A stretch of DNA of 64,000 nucleotides, from the NCBI GenBank assembly GCA_033763555.1, contig JANRKK010000043.1, positions 1 to 64,000 on the forward strand, given 5' to 3'. The translations under genes and the position numbers were made by a program. Shown here piece by piece: positions 1 to 8,732 of this stretch. The notes under the pieces were generated by a model. That model had not been told where the DNA came from, ran no database searches, and worked only from the letters and a program-made list of their open reading frames with translations. This DNA is from JALYJG01 sp033763555 (GTDB lineage: Bacteria; Pseudomonadota; Alphaproteobacteria; UBA9219). Position 1 is the first letter of the stretch. The number at the start of each line of letters is the position of its first letter.

Positions 1-359
1 AGTGGCCGTCCCCCATTCACTGTATTTATTCTCAACGCATGCTGGATTGTATTCCCTATCCGGATGCACTGAATTTTTTGAGAATGCTGAAAGCCAGAAT
101 GGCACCGCAAGCGCAGGCTTTTCTTTCAGCAGGTGGATTGGAGACGGAATATGGCAACAGCTATCCGGATCGCGACAAGCCCTTAGAAAAACGCTTTACC
201 CGGCTGACGCCCGATATGGCACAAAAACATGATATTCATGCGGAAGTCTGCCTCTACCATGAAAAGGATTTATGCCAGCTTGCCGAAAAAGCCGGGTTGA
301 AAATTATCCGGTCATGGACATCGGCTTTTGGTAATCCAAAATTGATTGCACAGGCTTAA
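1..359 (+). CDS. SAM-dependent methyltransferase, C-terminal fragment
   Basis: The reading frame is open from the window edge (phase from base 3) to a TAA at 357-359, so the gene is cut off at its 5' end. The visible 118 or so residues look like the C-terminal part of a class I SAM-dependent methyltransferase of the FkbM/Methyltransf_11 type: a post-motif strand with LSAGGLETEYG, a PDRDKPLEKRFTRLTP segment, and a final VCLYHEKDLCQLAEKAGLKII helix followed by a hydrophobic strand ending KLIAQA. The SAM-binding glycine loop lies outside the window, so substrate cannot be inferred. It converges with the minus-strand FliK-like gene, with one base between the stop codons. The methyltransferase call rests on the C-terminal pattern only. 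Confidence 0.6.
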   Translation, partial: WPSPIHCIYSQRMLDCIPYPDALNFLRMLKARMAPQAQAFLSAGGLETEYGNSYPDRDKPLEKRFTRLTPDMAQKHDIHAEVCLYHEKDLCQLAEKAGLKIIRSWTSAFGNPKLIAQA

Positions 360-360
360 A

Positions 361-2253
361 TTACGTCACCACGCTCCCGGTCGCTGGGGTTTCCTTATAG
401 ATGCTCAGCCAGTGCTGGCGTCCGGTCTGGAAATTCAGCATGCCGGCATAGCCCAAAGCACTGATGACATTCGCGTAAGTCGTACGCAGTTCATAATCCA
501 GTCCCGCCGGCAGGGGCTGTTCGCTGCGGACAATCATATCCAGCTGTTTCGGCCGCGCGAGGCCGTCCAACTGCATTGGCCCCAGCTTCGACAGGCGCAT
601 ATCGATCAGAAAGCGCACGGAGCCAACGCCTGTCTTGCCCGGAGCTTGATCGGGCGTACTGCGCTGCCCTCCGTTCCCATGCACATAGAAATTCAAAATC
701 TGAAATTGTTGGTCGGCATAAAGCGGTACGGGATAGGAACGCCAACTTCCGCCACCTGCATCCCGCACCACCTGCGCCGATTGCGTGAGTTCCCGCGCCA
801 GTTTGGCGATCAGCTGAAATTTCCCGGTGCGGCTGAGGGCTTCCAGCGCATCACCGCCCAGCCAGCCGCCAACATCGCCCTGCCGCACGGCGCTGAGGAA
901 AAACAGCAGCGCCCCGGACAACGCCTTGTTCGGCTGCGGCACGCGGTTATCCGTTACGGCGCGCGCCAGGGCGGGGTCGATCTGCGCCAGCGCCGTCAAA
1001 GCCTGCTGAAAGACCGTAACATCATCCCCGTCCAGCAAAGGTGGCAAGGGCTGCAGCGCCGGGGTTTCCTTGGGCTCGATGGTAATCAAAAGGCTGGTTC
1101 CAACCGGAACATTCACACTGTCGCGCACATAAAGCGTCGTATCGCCTGCTTTCAGCAAAATTTGCCCGCCGGGGCCACTGCCTGTCACTGTGGCGATGAT
1201 CTGGTTCGGCAGGCTGGGCAAAGGAAGCTGTACGGGCGGCACCTCAACAGCATTTACGCGCAGAGAAAGTTCGACGCCCGGCTGAAACAACAATTGCAGC
1301 GGCGCATGAGGTTGAAAGGACGATTGAAGCGCAGTAGATGGCGGCGTTTCCACGAAAATCGACTTCACCGCCGCCGCAAAACGGGATTGCAAGGCCAGAT
1401 CAATGAAAGATGTTTCGGACGGTTCCGGCGTCAGGGGCTGCGCCGCAAATTCAGTTGGAACAAAAACCCGCGACGGGCTTGCCGGATGAGGCCGTTGGAC
1501 AAGCTCTCCTCCATCACCATCGGCTTGCGGCGTCAGCACCGACAGAATTTTCTCCTGTAGTTTTGGGATAAGCCTGTCGGCATAGGTTTTTGCTTTCAGG
1601 GCGATTTCATCCAGCAAAGGAAGAGCAGGAAGAATGGGTATCTCCTCACCTGCCTGCGACGGCACAGGCGGGGTGAAAACGGCGCCTGTCGCCGGAGGTG
1701 CGGCAGGTGCAGACGGTGCAGAAGGATGAAACAGTAAAGGCTGAGGCGCTGGCGGTACAGTCCCAGACGGCGGCACCGATATAGGGGGCGGCAAAACCAC
1801 GGCGGAAAGAATAAGTCCCGGAACTACCGCAGGTCTTGGCGGCATCGCAGGTGAAACAGGAATGTTCGGATCGACCACAGGCGGCAGCGCATTCGGCACA
1901 TTTGGCGATGGCGGCAACAGCAGGAAGGATTGCGTCGGTGGATAGCCCGGTTGAATCACAATGGTCAGCGGACGTTGGGCCTGAAACAGGTTGATCAGCT
2001 GGCTTTCAAGTTTTTTCTGCTGCACATCCGTCAATATGGGCAGCAGGATTTTCAGGCTGCCGAGAACGGTGTTGAGGACGAACTCACCACTGTCTGGCGC
2101 CTGCGCGATCAGACCCGTGACCTGAATTTGCCGCGTCAGTTGCAGAATTTTATCAGGAACGCTGGTGATCGCCGCTTCAACAGGCGTTACGGCGAGCGGT
2201 ACGGGTGTTGGGGTCTGTGATGTAACGGGAGGAACAGGCGCGATATCGGCCAT
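361..2253 (-). CDS. FliK-like proline-rich protein (probable flagellar hook-length control type)
   Basis: This 630-residue protein has a short helical N-terminus (about 30-100), a long Pro/Ala-rich low-complexity stretch (about 105-210), and a structured C-terminal region. The last 80 residues, around FLIDMRLSKLGPMQLDGL and IVRSEQPLPAG, resemble the Flg_hook/FliK C-terminal domain, where an 'LxxLGpvqlxg' strand is typical. It lies 4 bp downstream of an FlhG/MinD-type ATPase on the same strand, which fits a flagellar role. FliK proteins normally measure hook length and switch the export substrate. No other flagellar gene is in the window, and proline-rich proteins mislead easily, so the assignment stays tentative; a secreted or envelope protein of another kind is possible. 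Confidence 0.5.
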   Translation of the reverse strand: MADIAPVPPVTSQTPTPVPLAVTPVEAAITSVPDKILQLTRQIQVTGLIAQAPDSGEFVLNTVLGSLKILLPILTDVQQKKLESQLINLFQAQRPLTIVIQPGYPPTQSFLLLPPSPNVPNALPPVVDPNIPVSPAMPPRPAVVPGLILSAVVLPPPISVPPSGTVPPAPQPLLFHPSAPSAPAAPPATGAVFTPPVPSQAGEEIPILPALPLLDEIALKAKTYADRLIPKLQEKILSVLTPQADGDGGELVQRPHPASPSRVFVPTEFAAQPLTPEPSETSFIDLALQSRFAAAVKSIFVETPPSTALQSSFQPHAPLQLLFQPGVELSLRVNAVEVPPVQLPLPSLPNQIIATVTGSGPGGQILLKAGDTTLYVRDSVNVPVGTSLLITIEPKETPALQPLPPLLDGDDVTVFQQALTALAQIDPALARAVTDNRVPQPNKALSGALLFFLSAVRQGDVGGWLGGDALEALSRTGKFQLIAKLARELTQSAQVVRDAGGGSWRSYPVPLYADQQFQILNFYVHGNGGQRSTPDQAPGKTGVGSVRFLIDMRLSKLGPMQLDGLARPKQLDMIVRSEQPLPAGLDYELRTTYANVISALGYAGMLNFQTGRQHWLSIYKETPATGSVVT

Positions 2254-2257
2254 TCGT

Positions 2258-3058
2258 TCAGCTTGTCAAAATCCGTGCGGCGATGGCGTCCACATCATTG
2301 GCGGCTTCGGCGGCGGGCGAACGCACCAGCAATGGCGTCTGCGCTCGGATGGCTTCGCGTACCTTGGTGTCACGGCGGATAATGCCCGTCAGTTCCGGAA
2401 TATATTTCAGGAAAGTTTCGCAGGCTTTGCGGATGGTTTCATAGGTTCTCTGGCCTTCATTGGTACTGGCAGCCATATTCACGACGATGCGCATATCGGC
2501 CTGCGGGTTCGCCGCCCGGCCCAGCTTGATGAAGGCATAGCCATCGGTCAGCGAGGTGGGTTCATCGGTGATGACAACATAAGTAACTGCCGCAGGCCCG
2601 GCCATCTGCCGCACCGAACGGTCGACGCCCGCGCCAAGATCAACCAGCACATAATCATAACTGCGTGCCAGCGCGATAAGATCGTTGCGCAATTCGGAAA
2701 GTTTCTGCGTCGGCAGCGTAGCGAGATTGCCCGAACCGGAACGGCCCGCAAGAATATCGAACCCGCCATCGGCGTAGCGCGTGACGGCGCCGGGCAGAGT
2801 TGTGGAGCCTTCGATCACTGCGCCGAGATCTTTCTCGGGCGTCAGGCCAAGCTGAATATCCACATTCGCCAGACCCAGATCGCCGTCGAACAGCAGCACA
2901 TTCTTGCCGCGCTTCGCCAACGCATGCGCCAGTGTAATGGCAAACCATGTCTTGCCAACGCCGCCCTTGCCGCTGGCAATGGCCAGCATGTTCCGGCATT
3001 GCAAATGCACGCCAGAGGCCGGAGGATTATTCGACTTGAGAGGGATCGGGTCGGTCAT
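2258..3058 (-). CDS. flhG: MinD/ParA-family ATPase, FlhG (FleN)-like
   Basis: A 266-residue deviant Walker A ATPase: SGKGGVGKTWFA near the N-terminus, DGDLGLANVDIQLG (switch I region) and VLVDLGAGVD (Walker B/switch II). 'LANVDIQLGL' is typical of the FlhG/FleN/YlxH branch, which controls flagellar number and placement, rather than of cell-division MinD. The frame stays open to 3151, but the start at 3058 (MTDPIPL) is preferred because it has a GGAG 11 nt upstream and avoids overlap with rsmE. It forms an apparent two-gene unit with the FliK-like gene. Chromosome-partition ParA is less likely because no ParB is adjacent. Confidence 0.72.
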   Translation of the reverse strand: MTDPIPLKSNNPPASGVHLQCRNMLAIASGKGGVGKTWFAITLAHALAKRGKNVLLFDGDLGLANVDIQLGLTPEKDLGAVIEGSTTLPGAVTRYADGGFDILAGRSGSGNLATLPTQKLSELRNDLIALARSYDYVLVDLGAGVDRSVRQMAGPAAVTYVVITDEPTSLTDGYAFIKLGRAANPQADMRIVVNMAASTNEGQRTYETIRKACETFLKYIPELTGIIRRDTKVREAIRAQTPLLVRSPAAEAANDVDAIAARILTS

Positions 3059-3108
3059 TACGGCAGGAACTCCAGTGGCCTCAGTATATAGGTGCCGGAA
3101 GCCCTGGG

Positions 3109-3870
3109 CTAGAGGCCGCCCTGCTGCCAATCCCCGCATAATCCCTGCCAAAGGCTTAGGGCAGCGATGGCAGCCGTGTCAGCCCGCAGGATGCGTGGGC
3201 CAAGGCGGATAAAGACCGCCTGCGGCAGTTTCCGCAGCGCCTCCAGCTCCTCAGCTGTAAAACCGCCTTCTGGGCCCGTAAAAATGGCAACCTGAGATTT
3301 ACCCGATAGTGACGCCAAGGCTTTCTGCGCCGGAAGCGCCTCGCCCCATTCGGCGCAGATGATCGGTATTCTGCTGCCCGGCCATTGCGCGGCCAGTTCC
3401 GCCAGCGTTAGAGGCTTGTAGATTTCGGGGATGTCGAGACGATCGGATTGCTCCGCTGCTTCGATGGCGATGCCACGGCCACGTTCGGTATTCACTTCGC
3501 GGATTTGCGTCCGCGAGGTCAGAATGGGTTGAAGGACGGAAACGCCAAGCTCTGTCGCTTTCTCGATCATATAATCGAAATGCGCTTTCTTGATCGGCGC
3601 GCAACAGAGCGAGAGATCGGGCGCAGCCTGCTGCGGACGGAGCTGCTTTTCGAGCTTGATATCCACCGAGCGCTTGGAAACCGCGGCAATGGAGGCCAGC
3701 CATTCGCCATCGCGCCCATTGAACAGCCGCAATGCATCGCCCGCCTGCATACGCATGACGTTTTGCAAATAATGCGCCTGATCAGGACTAACACTCGTGG
3801 ATTGCCCAGCGCCCAAGGCACCCTCAACAAAAAGGCGCGGTGTGTGACGGGTTTCTTTCGATGATTTCAT
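3109..3870 (-). CDS. rsmE: 16S rRNA (uracil1498-N3)-methyltransferase RsmE
   Basis: 253 residues, the usual size for RsmE, a SPOUT-class enzyme that methylates N3 of U1498 in 16S rRNA. Seen: an N-terminal PUA-like region (PRLFVE, HYLQNVMRMQAGDALRLFNG), the central KKAHFDYMIEKATELGV segment, SRTQ, and the C-terminal knot motifs FTGPEGGFTAEE and RLGPRILRADTAA, which are diagnostic of the family. It is transcribed away from the solute-binding protein gene. Its start codon lies in one arm of a perfect 11-bp inverted repeat (3868-3896), so translation might be affected by a hairpin. It lies upstream of the FlhG-like gene on the same strand. Confidence 0.95.
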   Translation of the reverse strand: MKSSKETRHTPRLFVEGALGAGQSTSVSPDQAHYLQNVMRMQAGDALRLFNGRDGEWLASIAAVSKRSVDIKLEKQLRPQQAAPDLSLCCAPIKKAHFDYMIEKATELGVSVLQPILTSRTQIREVNTERGRGIAIEAAEQSDRLDIPEIYKPLTLAELAAQWPGSRIPIICAEWGEALPAQKALASLSGKSQVAIFTGPEGGFTAEELEALRKLPQAVFIRLGPRILRADTAAIAALSLWQGLCGDWQQGGL

Positions 3871-3896
3871 GCTTCTGTCAGTACAACAGAAGCATG
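3868..3896. repeat. Perfect 11-bp inverted repeat over the rsmE start
   Basis: CATGCTTCTGT and its exact reverse complement are separated by 7 nt. On the minus strand the second arm contains the rsmE ATG and the weak AGAAG just before it, so an mRNA hairpin could hide the start. As DNA it lies between divergent genes and could instead be an operator. No bound factor can be inferred. Confidence 0.5.
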
Positions 3897-3929
3897 GAAA
3901 ATTAAAGGGAAACAGGCTATATCCCCCTT

Positions 3930-4784
3930 ATGAAAAACATCCTTATTCTTGTTCTTGCCGTGGTGCTGAGCATTGCTGCCAGCTTATATATCGTGCGGCG
4001 CGCTGACAGCGGAAACGTTGCCACAGAAACCACCTATGACCGTGTCATGCGCACAGGAACTCTGCGCTGCGGCTACACCCCCTACTCGGTCGGCTTTATA
4101 AAAGACCCTAACAGCGGGCAGATGAGCGGCATTTATTACGATATTGTCACGCGGCTGGCAGATAATCTTGGCCTGACAGTAGATTGGGTCGAGGAAGTCG
4201 GCTGGTCGGGCCAGATCGAAGGGCTGAACACAAAACGTTATGATCTGATTTGTTCTCCGGTATCCCTCAATTCCGGTCGGACGCGCAGCGCGGATTTTTC
4301 TATCCCGCTTTACTACAGTCCTGTCCATATCTGGGCGAAGAAGGACAACGCAACATTGACGGGCGACCTAAAAGCGCTCGACAAACCCGAAATCAAAATC
4401 TCGACGCTGGACGGCGAACAGACCAGCACTTTTGCCAAACAGTTTTTTCCGAAGGCGCAGCAGGTTTCCCTGCCGCAATCGACGCCGTTCAGCGATTTGC
4501 TGCTGCAGGTCACAACAGGGAAAGCCGACATGGTCTTTGCCGAACCGCTTTCGGTTTATGAATTCATGGCGAACAACCCCGACAGCCTGCGGCAGGTGAC
4601 GGCACTGGATAAACCTTTACTTGTCGTGCCGAACATCCTGCTGCTGCCGCGCGGGGAATATGAATTTAAACAGATGATCGATAACGGGTTACGCGAGATG
4701 TTCAATTCCCGCCTGATCGACAGGATGATCGATAATTACGAAACCTATCCCAACAGTTATATCCGCGAAACGGCGCGGCGTTAG
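3930..4784 (+). CDS. Transporter substrate-binding protein (SBP_bac_3 family)
   Basis: 284 residues. An N-terminal hydrophobic segment (residues 3-22) acts as a signal peptide or anchor, followed by a family 3 periplasmic binding fold: RVMRTGTLRCGYTPYSVGF, then SGIYYDIVTRLADNLGL, and the second-lobe hinge around ISTLDGEQTS. Family members bind amino acids or small organic acids for ABC transporters or sensor proteins. No permease or ATPase lies next to it; it is followed 12 bp later by the RNase J gene, so it is an orphan receptor in this window. The missing cysteine lipobox argues against a lipoprotein. The ligand is unknown. Confidence 0.8.
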   Translation: MKNILILVLAVVLSIAASLYIVRRADSGNVATETTYDRVMRTGTLRCGYTPYSVGFIKDPNSGQMSGIYYDIVTRLADNLGLTVDWVEEVGWSGQIEGLNTKRYDLICSPVSLNSGRTRSADFSIPLYYSPVHIWAKKDNATLTGDLKALDKPEIKISTLDGEQTSTFAKQFFPKAQQVSLPQSTPFSDLLLQVTTGKADMVFAEPLSVYEFMANNPDSLRQVTALDKPLLVVPNILLLPRGEYEFKQMIDNGLREMFNSRLIDRMIDNYETYPNSYIRETARR

Positions 4785-4796
4785 AGCACCCTTATT

Positions 4797-6476
4797 GTGA
4801 AACACCCCAAAAAAGACCCCTATCGTCCACCCGACGACGCTGTGTGGTACCTGGCGCTGGGCGGCGCGGGCGAGATCGGCATGAATCTCAGCCTCTACGG
4901 CACGGCTGGAAAATGGCTGATGGTCGATTGCGGCGTCACCTTCGGCGATGAAACCACACCGGGTGTGGAGATCATCATGCCCGACATTTCCTTTCTGACC
5001 GAGCGGCGCGACGACCTGATCGGGCTTGTTGTCACGCATGGGCATGAAGACCATATCGGCGCCATCGAGCATCTCTGGCCGCAATTCCAGTGCCCCGTCT
5101 ATGCCACCAAATTTACGGCCGAGCTGATCCGCCGTAAAATTGACCGCGCCGATTTAAAAAACAAGGTTCGGTTGATCGAACTGCCGAAAGGCGGCGATTT
5201 TGAGATCGGCCCTTTCAAGGGTTCGATGATCCCGGTGACGCATTCGATACCGGAATCCAACATGCTGTCGATCACGACGAAGCACGGCACGGTGCTGCAT
5301 ACGGGAGATTGGAAATTCGATCCTGAGCCGCTGGTCGGCGACCTGACCGATGAAGCCAGCCTCAAAAAGTTGGGCAGCGAAGGCGTCATGGCTCTGGTCG
5401 GCGATTCCACCAACGCGCTGGTGGCAGGTCATTCGGGCTCGGAAAGGCTGGTTCTGGATGAATTTAAAAACCTATTCGGCACAATTAAGCAACGCATCGT
5501 TGTCACCTGCTTCGCGAGCAATATCGCGCGGCTGAAATCCATCGCTGCCGCGGCCAAGCAGCATAAGCGCTATGTAACGCTGGTCGGACGGTCGCTGTGG
5601 CGCAACGCGGAAGTGGCGGAGGATTGCGGCTATCTGCCGGAGTTTGAGGATTTTCTAACCGAAGATGAAGCCATGCATGCGCCGCGCGATAAAATCGTGA
5701 TGGTCTGCACAGGATGCCAAGGCGAAGCGCGGGCGGCTTTATGGCGCATCGCCATGGAAGATCACCCGGAAGTCGAGTTGAGCGCTGGCGACACGGTTAT
5801 TTTCTCCTCGCGTGATATTCCCGGCAATGAAAAGCAGATCGCGCGGCTGCAAAACCGCTTGATCGCGCAGGGCCTCAAGGTCATCACACAAGATCATGCA
5901 CCCGTGCATGTCTCCGGCCATCCGGCGCAGGATGAATTGACGCAGCTGTTCCAGTGGACACGCCCCAACCTGCTGCTGCCCGTGCATGGCGAAGCGCGGC
6001 ATCAGATGGAGCATGTCCGCATCGCCAAGGAATGCCAGGTTCCGCACGCCCTCATCCCCGCTAATGGGCAGATCATCCGCCTCGGCCCCGGCATTCATGA
6101 GGTTGTCGCCGAAGTGCCGAGCGGGCGCGTCGGGCTGGACGGCAAAGTGCTGCGCCGCATTGACCATGAAGCCAACAAACACCGCAAGAAAATGAGTACA
6201 CAAGGCGCGGCGGTCATCACGCTGGTGATGGATCAGCGCGGCAAAATAACGCATGACCCGCAAATCTCGCTGATGGGCCTGATCGACGACGAGCATATGG
6301 AATCTCTGCAAGGTGACATTGCCGCCAGTGTGCAGGACGCCGTCGAAGCCATGCCAAAATCCACCCGGCTTGACGATGCCGCCGTGCGCCACCGCGCCGC
6401 GCAGGCGGCCCGCCGTTTGCTGCAGGAAGTTCACGGCAAAAAACCTGTGATGGAAGTCCATGTGGTAAGGATCTGA
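4797..6476 (+). CDS. rnj: Ribonuclease J
   Basis: A 559-residue metallo-beta-lactamase/beta-CASP RNase. The start is GTG. Seen: LALGGAGEIGMN near the N-terminus, the zinc motif HGHEDHIGA at residues 81-89, later metal ligands in LHTGDWKFD, the beta-CASP part with DSTNA and SSRDIPGNE, and HVSGHPAQDEL toward the C-terminal domain. RNase J has 5'-exonuclease and endonuclease activity in mRNA decay and rRNA maturation. The length matches alphaproteobacterial RNase J. It runs directly into a DUF1467 gene (2 bp gap) and then tag, so the three are probably cotranscribed. Confidence 0.95.
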   Translation: MKHPKKDPYRPPDDAVWYLALGGAGEIGMNLSLYGTAGKWLMVDCGVTFGDETTPGVEIIMPDISFLTERRDDLIGLVVTHGHEDHIGAIEHLWPQFQCPVYATKFTAELIRRKIDRADLKNKVRLIELPKGGDFEIGPFKGSMIPVTHSIPESNMLSITTKHGTVLHTGDWKFDPEPLVGDLTDEASLKKLGSEGVMALVGDSTNALVAGHSGSERLVLDEFKNLFGTIKQRIVVTCFASNIARLKSIAAAAKQHKRYVTLVGRSLWRNAEVAEDCGYLPEFEDFLTEDEAMHAPRDKIVMVCTGCQGEARAALWRIAMEDHPEVELSAGDTVIFSSRDIPGNEKQIARLQNRLIAQGLKVITQDHAPVHVSGHPAQDELTQLFQWTRPNLLLPVHGEARHQMEHVRIAKECQVPHALIPANGQIIRLGPGIHEVVAEVPSGRVGLDGKVLRRIDHEANKHRKKMSTQGAAVITLVMDQRGKITHDPQISLMGLIDDEHMESLQGDIAASVQDAVEAMPKSTRLDDAAVRHRAAQAARRLLQEVHGKKPVMEVHVVRI

Positions 6477-6478
6477 CC

Positions 6479-6733
6479 ATGAATATTTTCTCCGGCATTG
6501 TCCTGTACGTCCTGGTCTGGTGGATGGTGATTTTCTGCCTGCTGCCCCTGAATATCCAAAGCATCGAACAGCCGAAGGACGGCTCCATGCCCGGCGCGCC
6601 GATCAACCCCGGACTGAAACGGAAAATCATCATCACGACAATTATCGCGTGCGTTATCTGGCTGGCTCTTTTTGCCATCATCACATCCGGCGTCATCTCG
6701 TTTCAGGAAATGGCGCAGCAGATGGCGATGTAA
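6479..6733 (+). CDS. DUF1467 family small membrane protein
   Basis: 84 residues with two predicted membrane helices (about 5-25 and 49-72) separated by a short polar loop with GSMPGAPINPGLKRK. The pattern 'WWmviFclLPl' followed by 'PGAP.npglkrK' marks DUF1467, a family known mainly from alphaproteobacteria, with no defined function. It starts 2 bp after the RNase J stop, and its TAA overlaps the tag start codon by one base (TAATG), which suggests translational coupling. Membrane topology is inferred only from hydrophobicity. Confidence 0.88.
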   Translation: MNIFSGIVLYVLVWWMVIFCLLPLNIQSIEQPKDGSMPGAPINPGLKRKIIITTIIACVIWLALFAIITSGVISFQEMAQQMAM

Positions 6734-7284
6734 TGTCCTGGTATTGCAACATCGCCCCCGGCCACCCGGTTCATGGCCCTTATCACGACAAGGAATATGG
6801 CTTTCCCGTTACGGATGAACGCGTGCTGTTCGAGCGTCTGGCGCTGGAGATCATGCAGGCGGGCCTGTCATGGGAGATTGTGCTGAAAAAGCGCAAGGCG
6901 CTGAACAGGGCTTTCCACCGCTTTTCAGTCAATAAGGTCGCCGCCTACGGCGCAAAAGATGTAAAGCGCCTGCTGGCCGATGCAGGCATCATCCGCAACC
7001 GCCTGAAGATCAAGGCGATTATCAACAACGCACAGAAAGTCGCGGACATGCGCAAATCGCATCGCGGTTTCGCTAACTGGATCGCCACGCATCATCCACG
7101 CAGCAAAGACGAATGGGTCAAGCTGTTCCGTAAGGAATTCGCCTTCATGGGCGGTGAAATTGTCGGCGAGTTTTTGATGAGCATCGGCACCCTGCCCGGA
7201 GCGCACCGGCCCACCTGCCCCACGGCCCGGAAAATCCGCCCCCTCGGCCCGGCATGGCTTAAAACCACGAAAAAACAGCGTTAA
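6733..7284 (+). CDS. tag: DNA-3-methyladenine glycosylase I
   Basis: 183 residues; the enzyme removes 3-methyladenine from alkylated DNA. The start is the ATG overlapping the DUF1467 stop; an upstream in-frame extension is shadow sequence. Seen: the YHDKEYGFPV segment, LEIMQAGLSWEIVLKKR, the LLADAGIIRNRLKIKAIINNA helices, and a C-terminal H-R-P-T-C spacing which, with N-terminal Cys5 and a nearby His, can form the zinc snap of TAG enzymes. The conserved aromatic/acidic base pocket residues in QAGLSW are present. It is the third gene of an apparent rnj-DUF1467-tag unit. Confidence 0.93.
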   Translation: MSWYCNIAPGHPVHGPYHDKEYGFPVTDERVLFERLALEIMQAGLSWEIVLKKRKALNRAFHRFSVNKVAAYGAKDVKRLLADAGIIRNRLKIKAIINNAQKVADMRKSHRGFANWIATHHPRSKDEWVKLFRKEFAFMGGEIVGEFLMSIGTLPGAHRPTCPTARKIRPLGPAWLKTTKKQR

Positions 7285-7358
7285 AGGCCCCTCGGGTCGC
7301 ATTCAAATATTGCGCTTGGCGGCGATACCTGATACCTGCTTCCCTCTTTGCCGGGTAA

Positions 7359-7434
7359 GACCTCGTAGCTCAGCCGGTAGAGCATCTGACTTTTAATCAG
7401 GGGGTCGCGGGTTCGAGTCCCGCCGAGGTCACCA
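7359..7434 (+). tRNA. tRNA-Lys (anticodon TTT)
   Basis: The acceptor stem GACCTCG pairs with CGAGGTC. The D-arm GCTC...GAGC, an anticodon stem with loop CTTTTAA, and a T-arm GCGGG-TTCGAGT-CCCGC are all present, and the 3' ACCA is encoded. It is 76 nt. Confidence 0.97.
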
Positions 7435-7452
7435 CTTCAATCAAGCCATCAC

Positions 7453-8265
7453 ATGAATCCAAACAAAGCCCTGTGGGAAAAAGGCGACTTTACCGCGATT
7501 GCCGCCTTGATGCGCCAATCGGGCGAAGATGTCGTGCGATCCCTTGGCATCACGCCGCCGCTGCGAGTTCTGGATCTTGGCTGTGGCGATGGCACCACGG
7601 CGATCCCTCTGGCCCAGGCGGGCGCCGAGGTTGTCGGCATCGATATCGCCCGGAACCTCGTTGACGCCGGGAACAGACGCGCCGCCGCCGCGGGCCTCAG
7701 CCGACTGAAATTTCAGGAAGGCGATGCGTGCCATCTCGATGGCATTAATGACGATACATTTAATCTAACTCTCTCTGTCTTCGGCGCCATGTTTGCGCCC
7801 AAACCTTTCGATGTCGCCAAAGAAATGGTGCGCGTTACAAAACCCGGCGGGCGCATTGTTATGGGCAACTGGATTCCCAATGATCCAACCTTCGTATCGC
7901 AAGTGCTAAAAATCAGCTCGGCCTTTACACCGCCCCCGCCGGAAGGCTTCATCAGCCCCATGATGTGGGGCGTGGAGAGCCACATCGTTGAACGTTTCAG
8001 CCAGGCAGGAATAACCAAAGACAATATCTCCATGGCCAAGGATACCTATTCTTTCATAGCACCGGACAAGAGCCCGGCGCAGGTCATCGACCTCTTTCGA
8101 CACTATTACGGCCCGACCATGAACGCCTTTGAGGCGGCCGGGAAAAACGGGAAAACCGAGGAATTGCACAAGCAGCTTGTAGAGCTCGCACAGGCACAGA
8201 ACAAGGATACGAACGGTGGTACCGCGATATCGGCCACCTTCATGCGCGTGACGGTTCAGGTTTGA
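7453..8265 (+). CDS. Class I SAM-dependent methyltransferase
   Basis: 270 residues. It has a Methyltransf_11/25-type core: motif I VLDLGCGDGTTAIPLA (about residues 38-53), an acidic strand-2 end VVGIDIARNLV, GDACHLDGINDDTFNLTLSVFGAMFAPKPFDVAKEMVRVTKPGG in the motif II-III region (quoted here as pieces of one span near residues 92-135), and a variable C-terminal cap. The substrate is not evident; similar proteins are annotated as UbiE-like but lack ubiquinone-pathway context here. It begins 18 bp after tRNA-Lys and may be read from the tRNA promoter. No further neighbours inform its role. Confidence 0.85.
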   Translation: MNPNKALWEKGDFTAIAALMRQSGEDVVRSLGITPPLRVLDLGCGDGTTAIPLAQAGAEVVGIDIARNLVDAGNRRAAAAGLSRLKFQEGDACHLDGINDDTFNLTLSVFGAMFAPKPFDVAKEMVRVTKPGGRIVMGNWIPNDPTFVSQVLKISSAFTPPPPEGFISPMMWGVESHIVERFSQAGITKDNISMAKDTYSFIAPDKSPAQVIDLFRHYYGPTMNAFEAAGKNGKTEELHKQLVELAQAQNKDTNGGTAISATFMRVTVQV

Positions 8266-8360
8266 GGCTTGCCATCGCGCGCCTGGACGTTCGAAGCCTT
8301 AAGACTGCCGAAAAATCCGGGTTCCGTCCGCGGTAAAAGCGCGCTATATCCATGCCTTCC

Positions 8361-8453
8361 GGAGACGTGGCCGAGAGGCTGAAGGCGGCGGTTTGCTAAA
8401 CCGCTATACACTGTAAAGGTGTATCGAGGGTTCGAATCCCTCCGTCTCCGCCA
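8361..8453 (+). tRNA. tRNA-Ser (anticodon GCT)
   Basis: The acceptor stem GGAGACG pairs with CGTCTCC; discriminator G, CCA encoded. The anticodon loop reads TTGCTAA. A long variable arm (TACACTGTAAAGGTGTA) is typical of class II tRNA-Ser, and the T-arm GAGGG-TTCGAAT-CCCTC is intact. It is 93 nt. Confidence 0.97.
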
Positions 8454-8474
8454 GTTTTTAAACAGGGCAAAACC

Positions 8475-8732
8475 ATGCCGACAGATAATAAAACATGGTC
8501 GTATCAAACAACTATGCTTAGCGATCTTAAGCGGGATGGAATGTGTCTTGAATTGACTAAAGTCAATCAGGCCGACGAAGTGGTTATGCTTTACGAAATT
8601 TTTTATTCAGATGTCGACCACACGATGACGTTTCAGAGTTTTTCCGATGAAGCCATACCTTTGGATGTCATCGAAAGTTTCGTCAAAGCATCTTCACGCC
8701 TTATCCCACAATCTAAAATACGGCCTTCCTAG
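8475..8732 (+). CDS. Hypothetical small protein
   Basis: 85 residues, not recognised. It is soluble and slightly acidic, with no signal peptide or membrane segment; the sequence alternates strands and helices (LKRDGMCLELTKVNQADEVV, then MLYEIFYSD), compatible with a small alpha/beta fold. The ATG has an AGGG about 8 nt upstream. It starts 22 bp after tRNA-Ser and converges with the regulator gene, overlapping its last codons by four bases. Its base composition is lower in GC than the flanking genes, consistent with recent acquisition. It may be a read-through cistron of the tRNA. Confidence 0.6.
   Translation: MPTDNKTWSYQTTMLSDLKRDGMCLELTKVNQADEVVMLYEIFYSDVDHTMTFQSFSDEAIPLDVIESFVKASSRLIPQSKIRPS

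Noticed and set aside
346..1560. A 404-residue open frame on the plus strand
   Set aside because: It is antisense to the FliK-like gene, has an Arg/Gln-rich composition typical of shadow frames, and no recognisable motif.
2165..3091. A 308-residue plus-strand frame
   Set aside because: Antisense to the FlhG-like ATPase gene, whose Walker motifs are clear.
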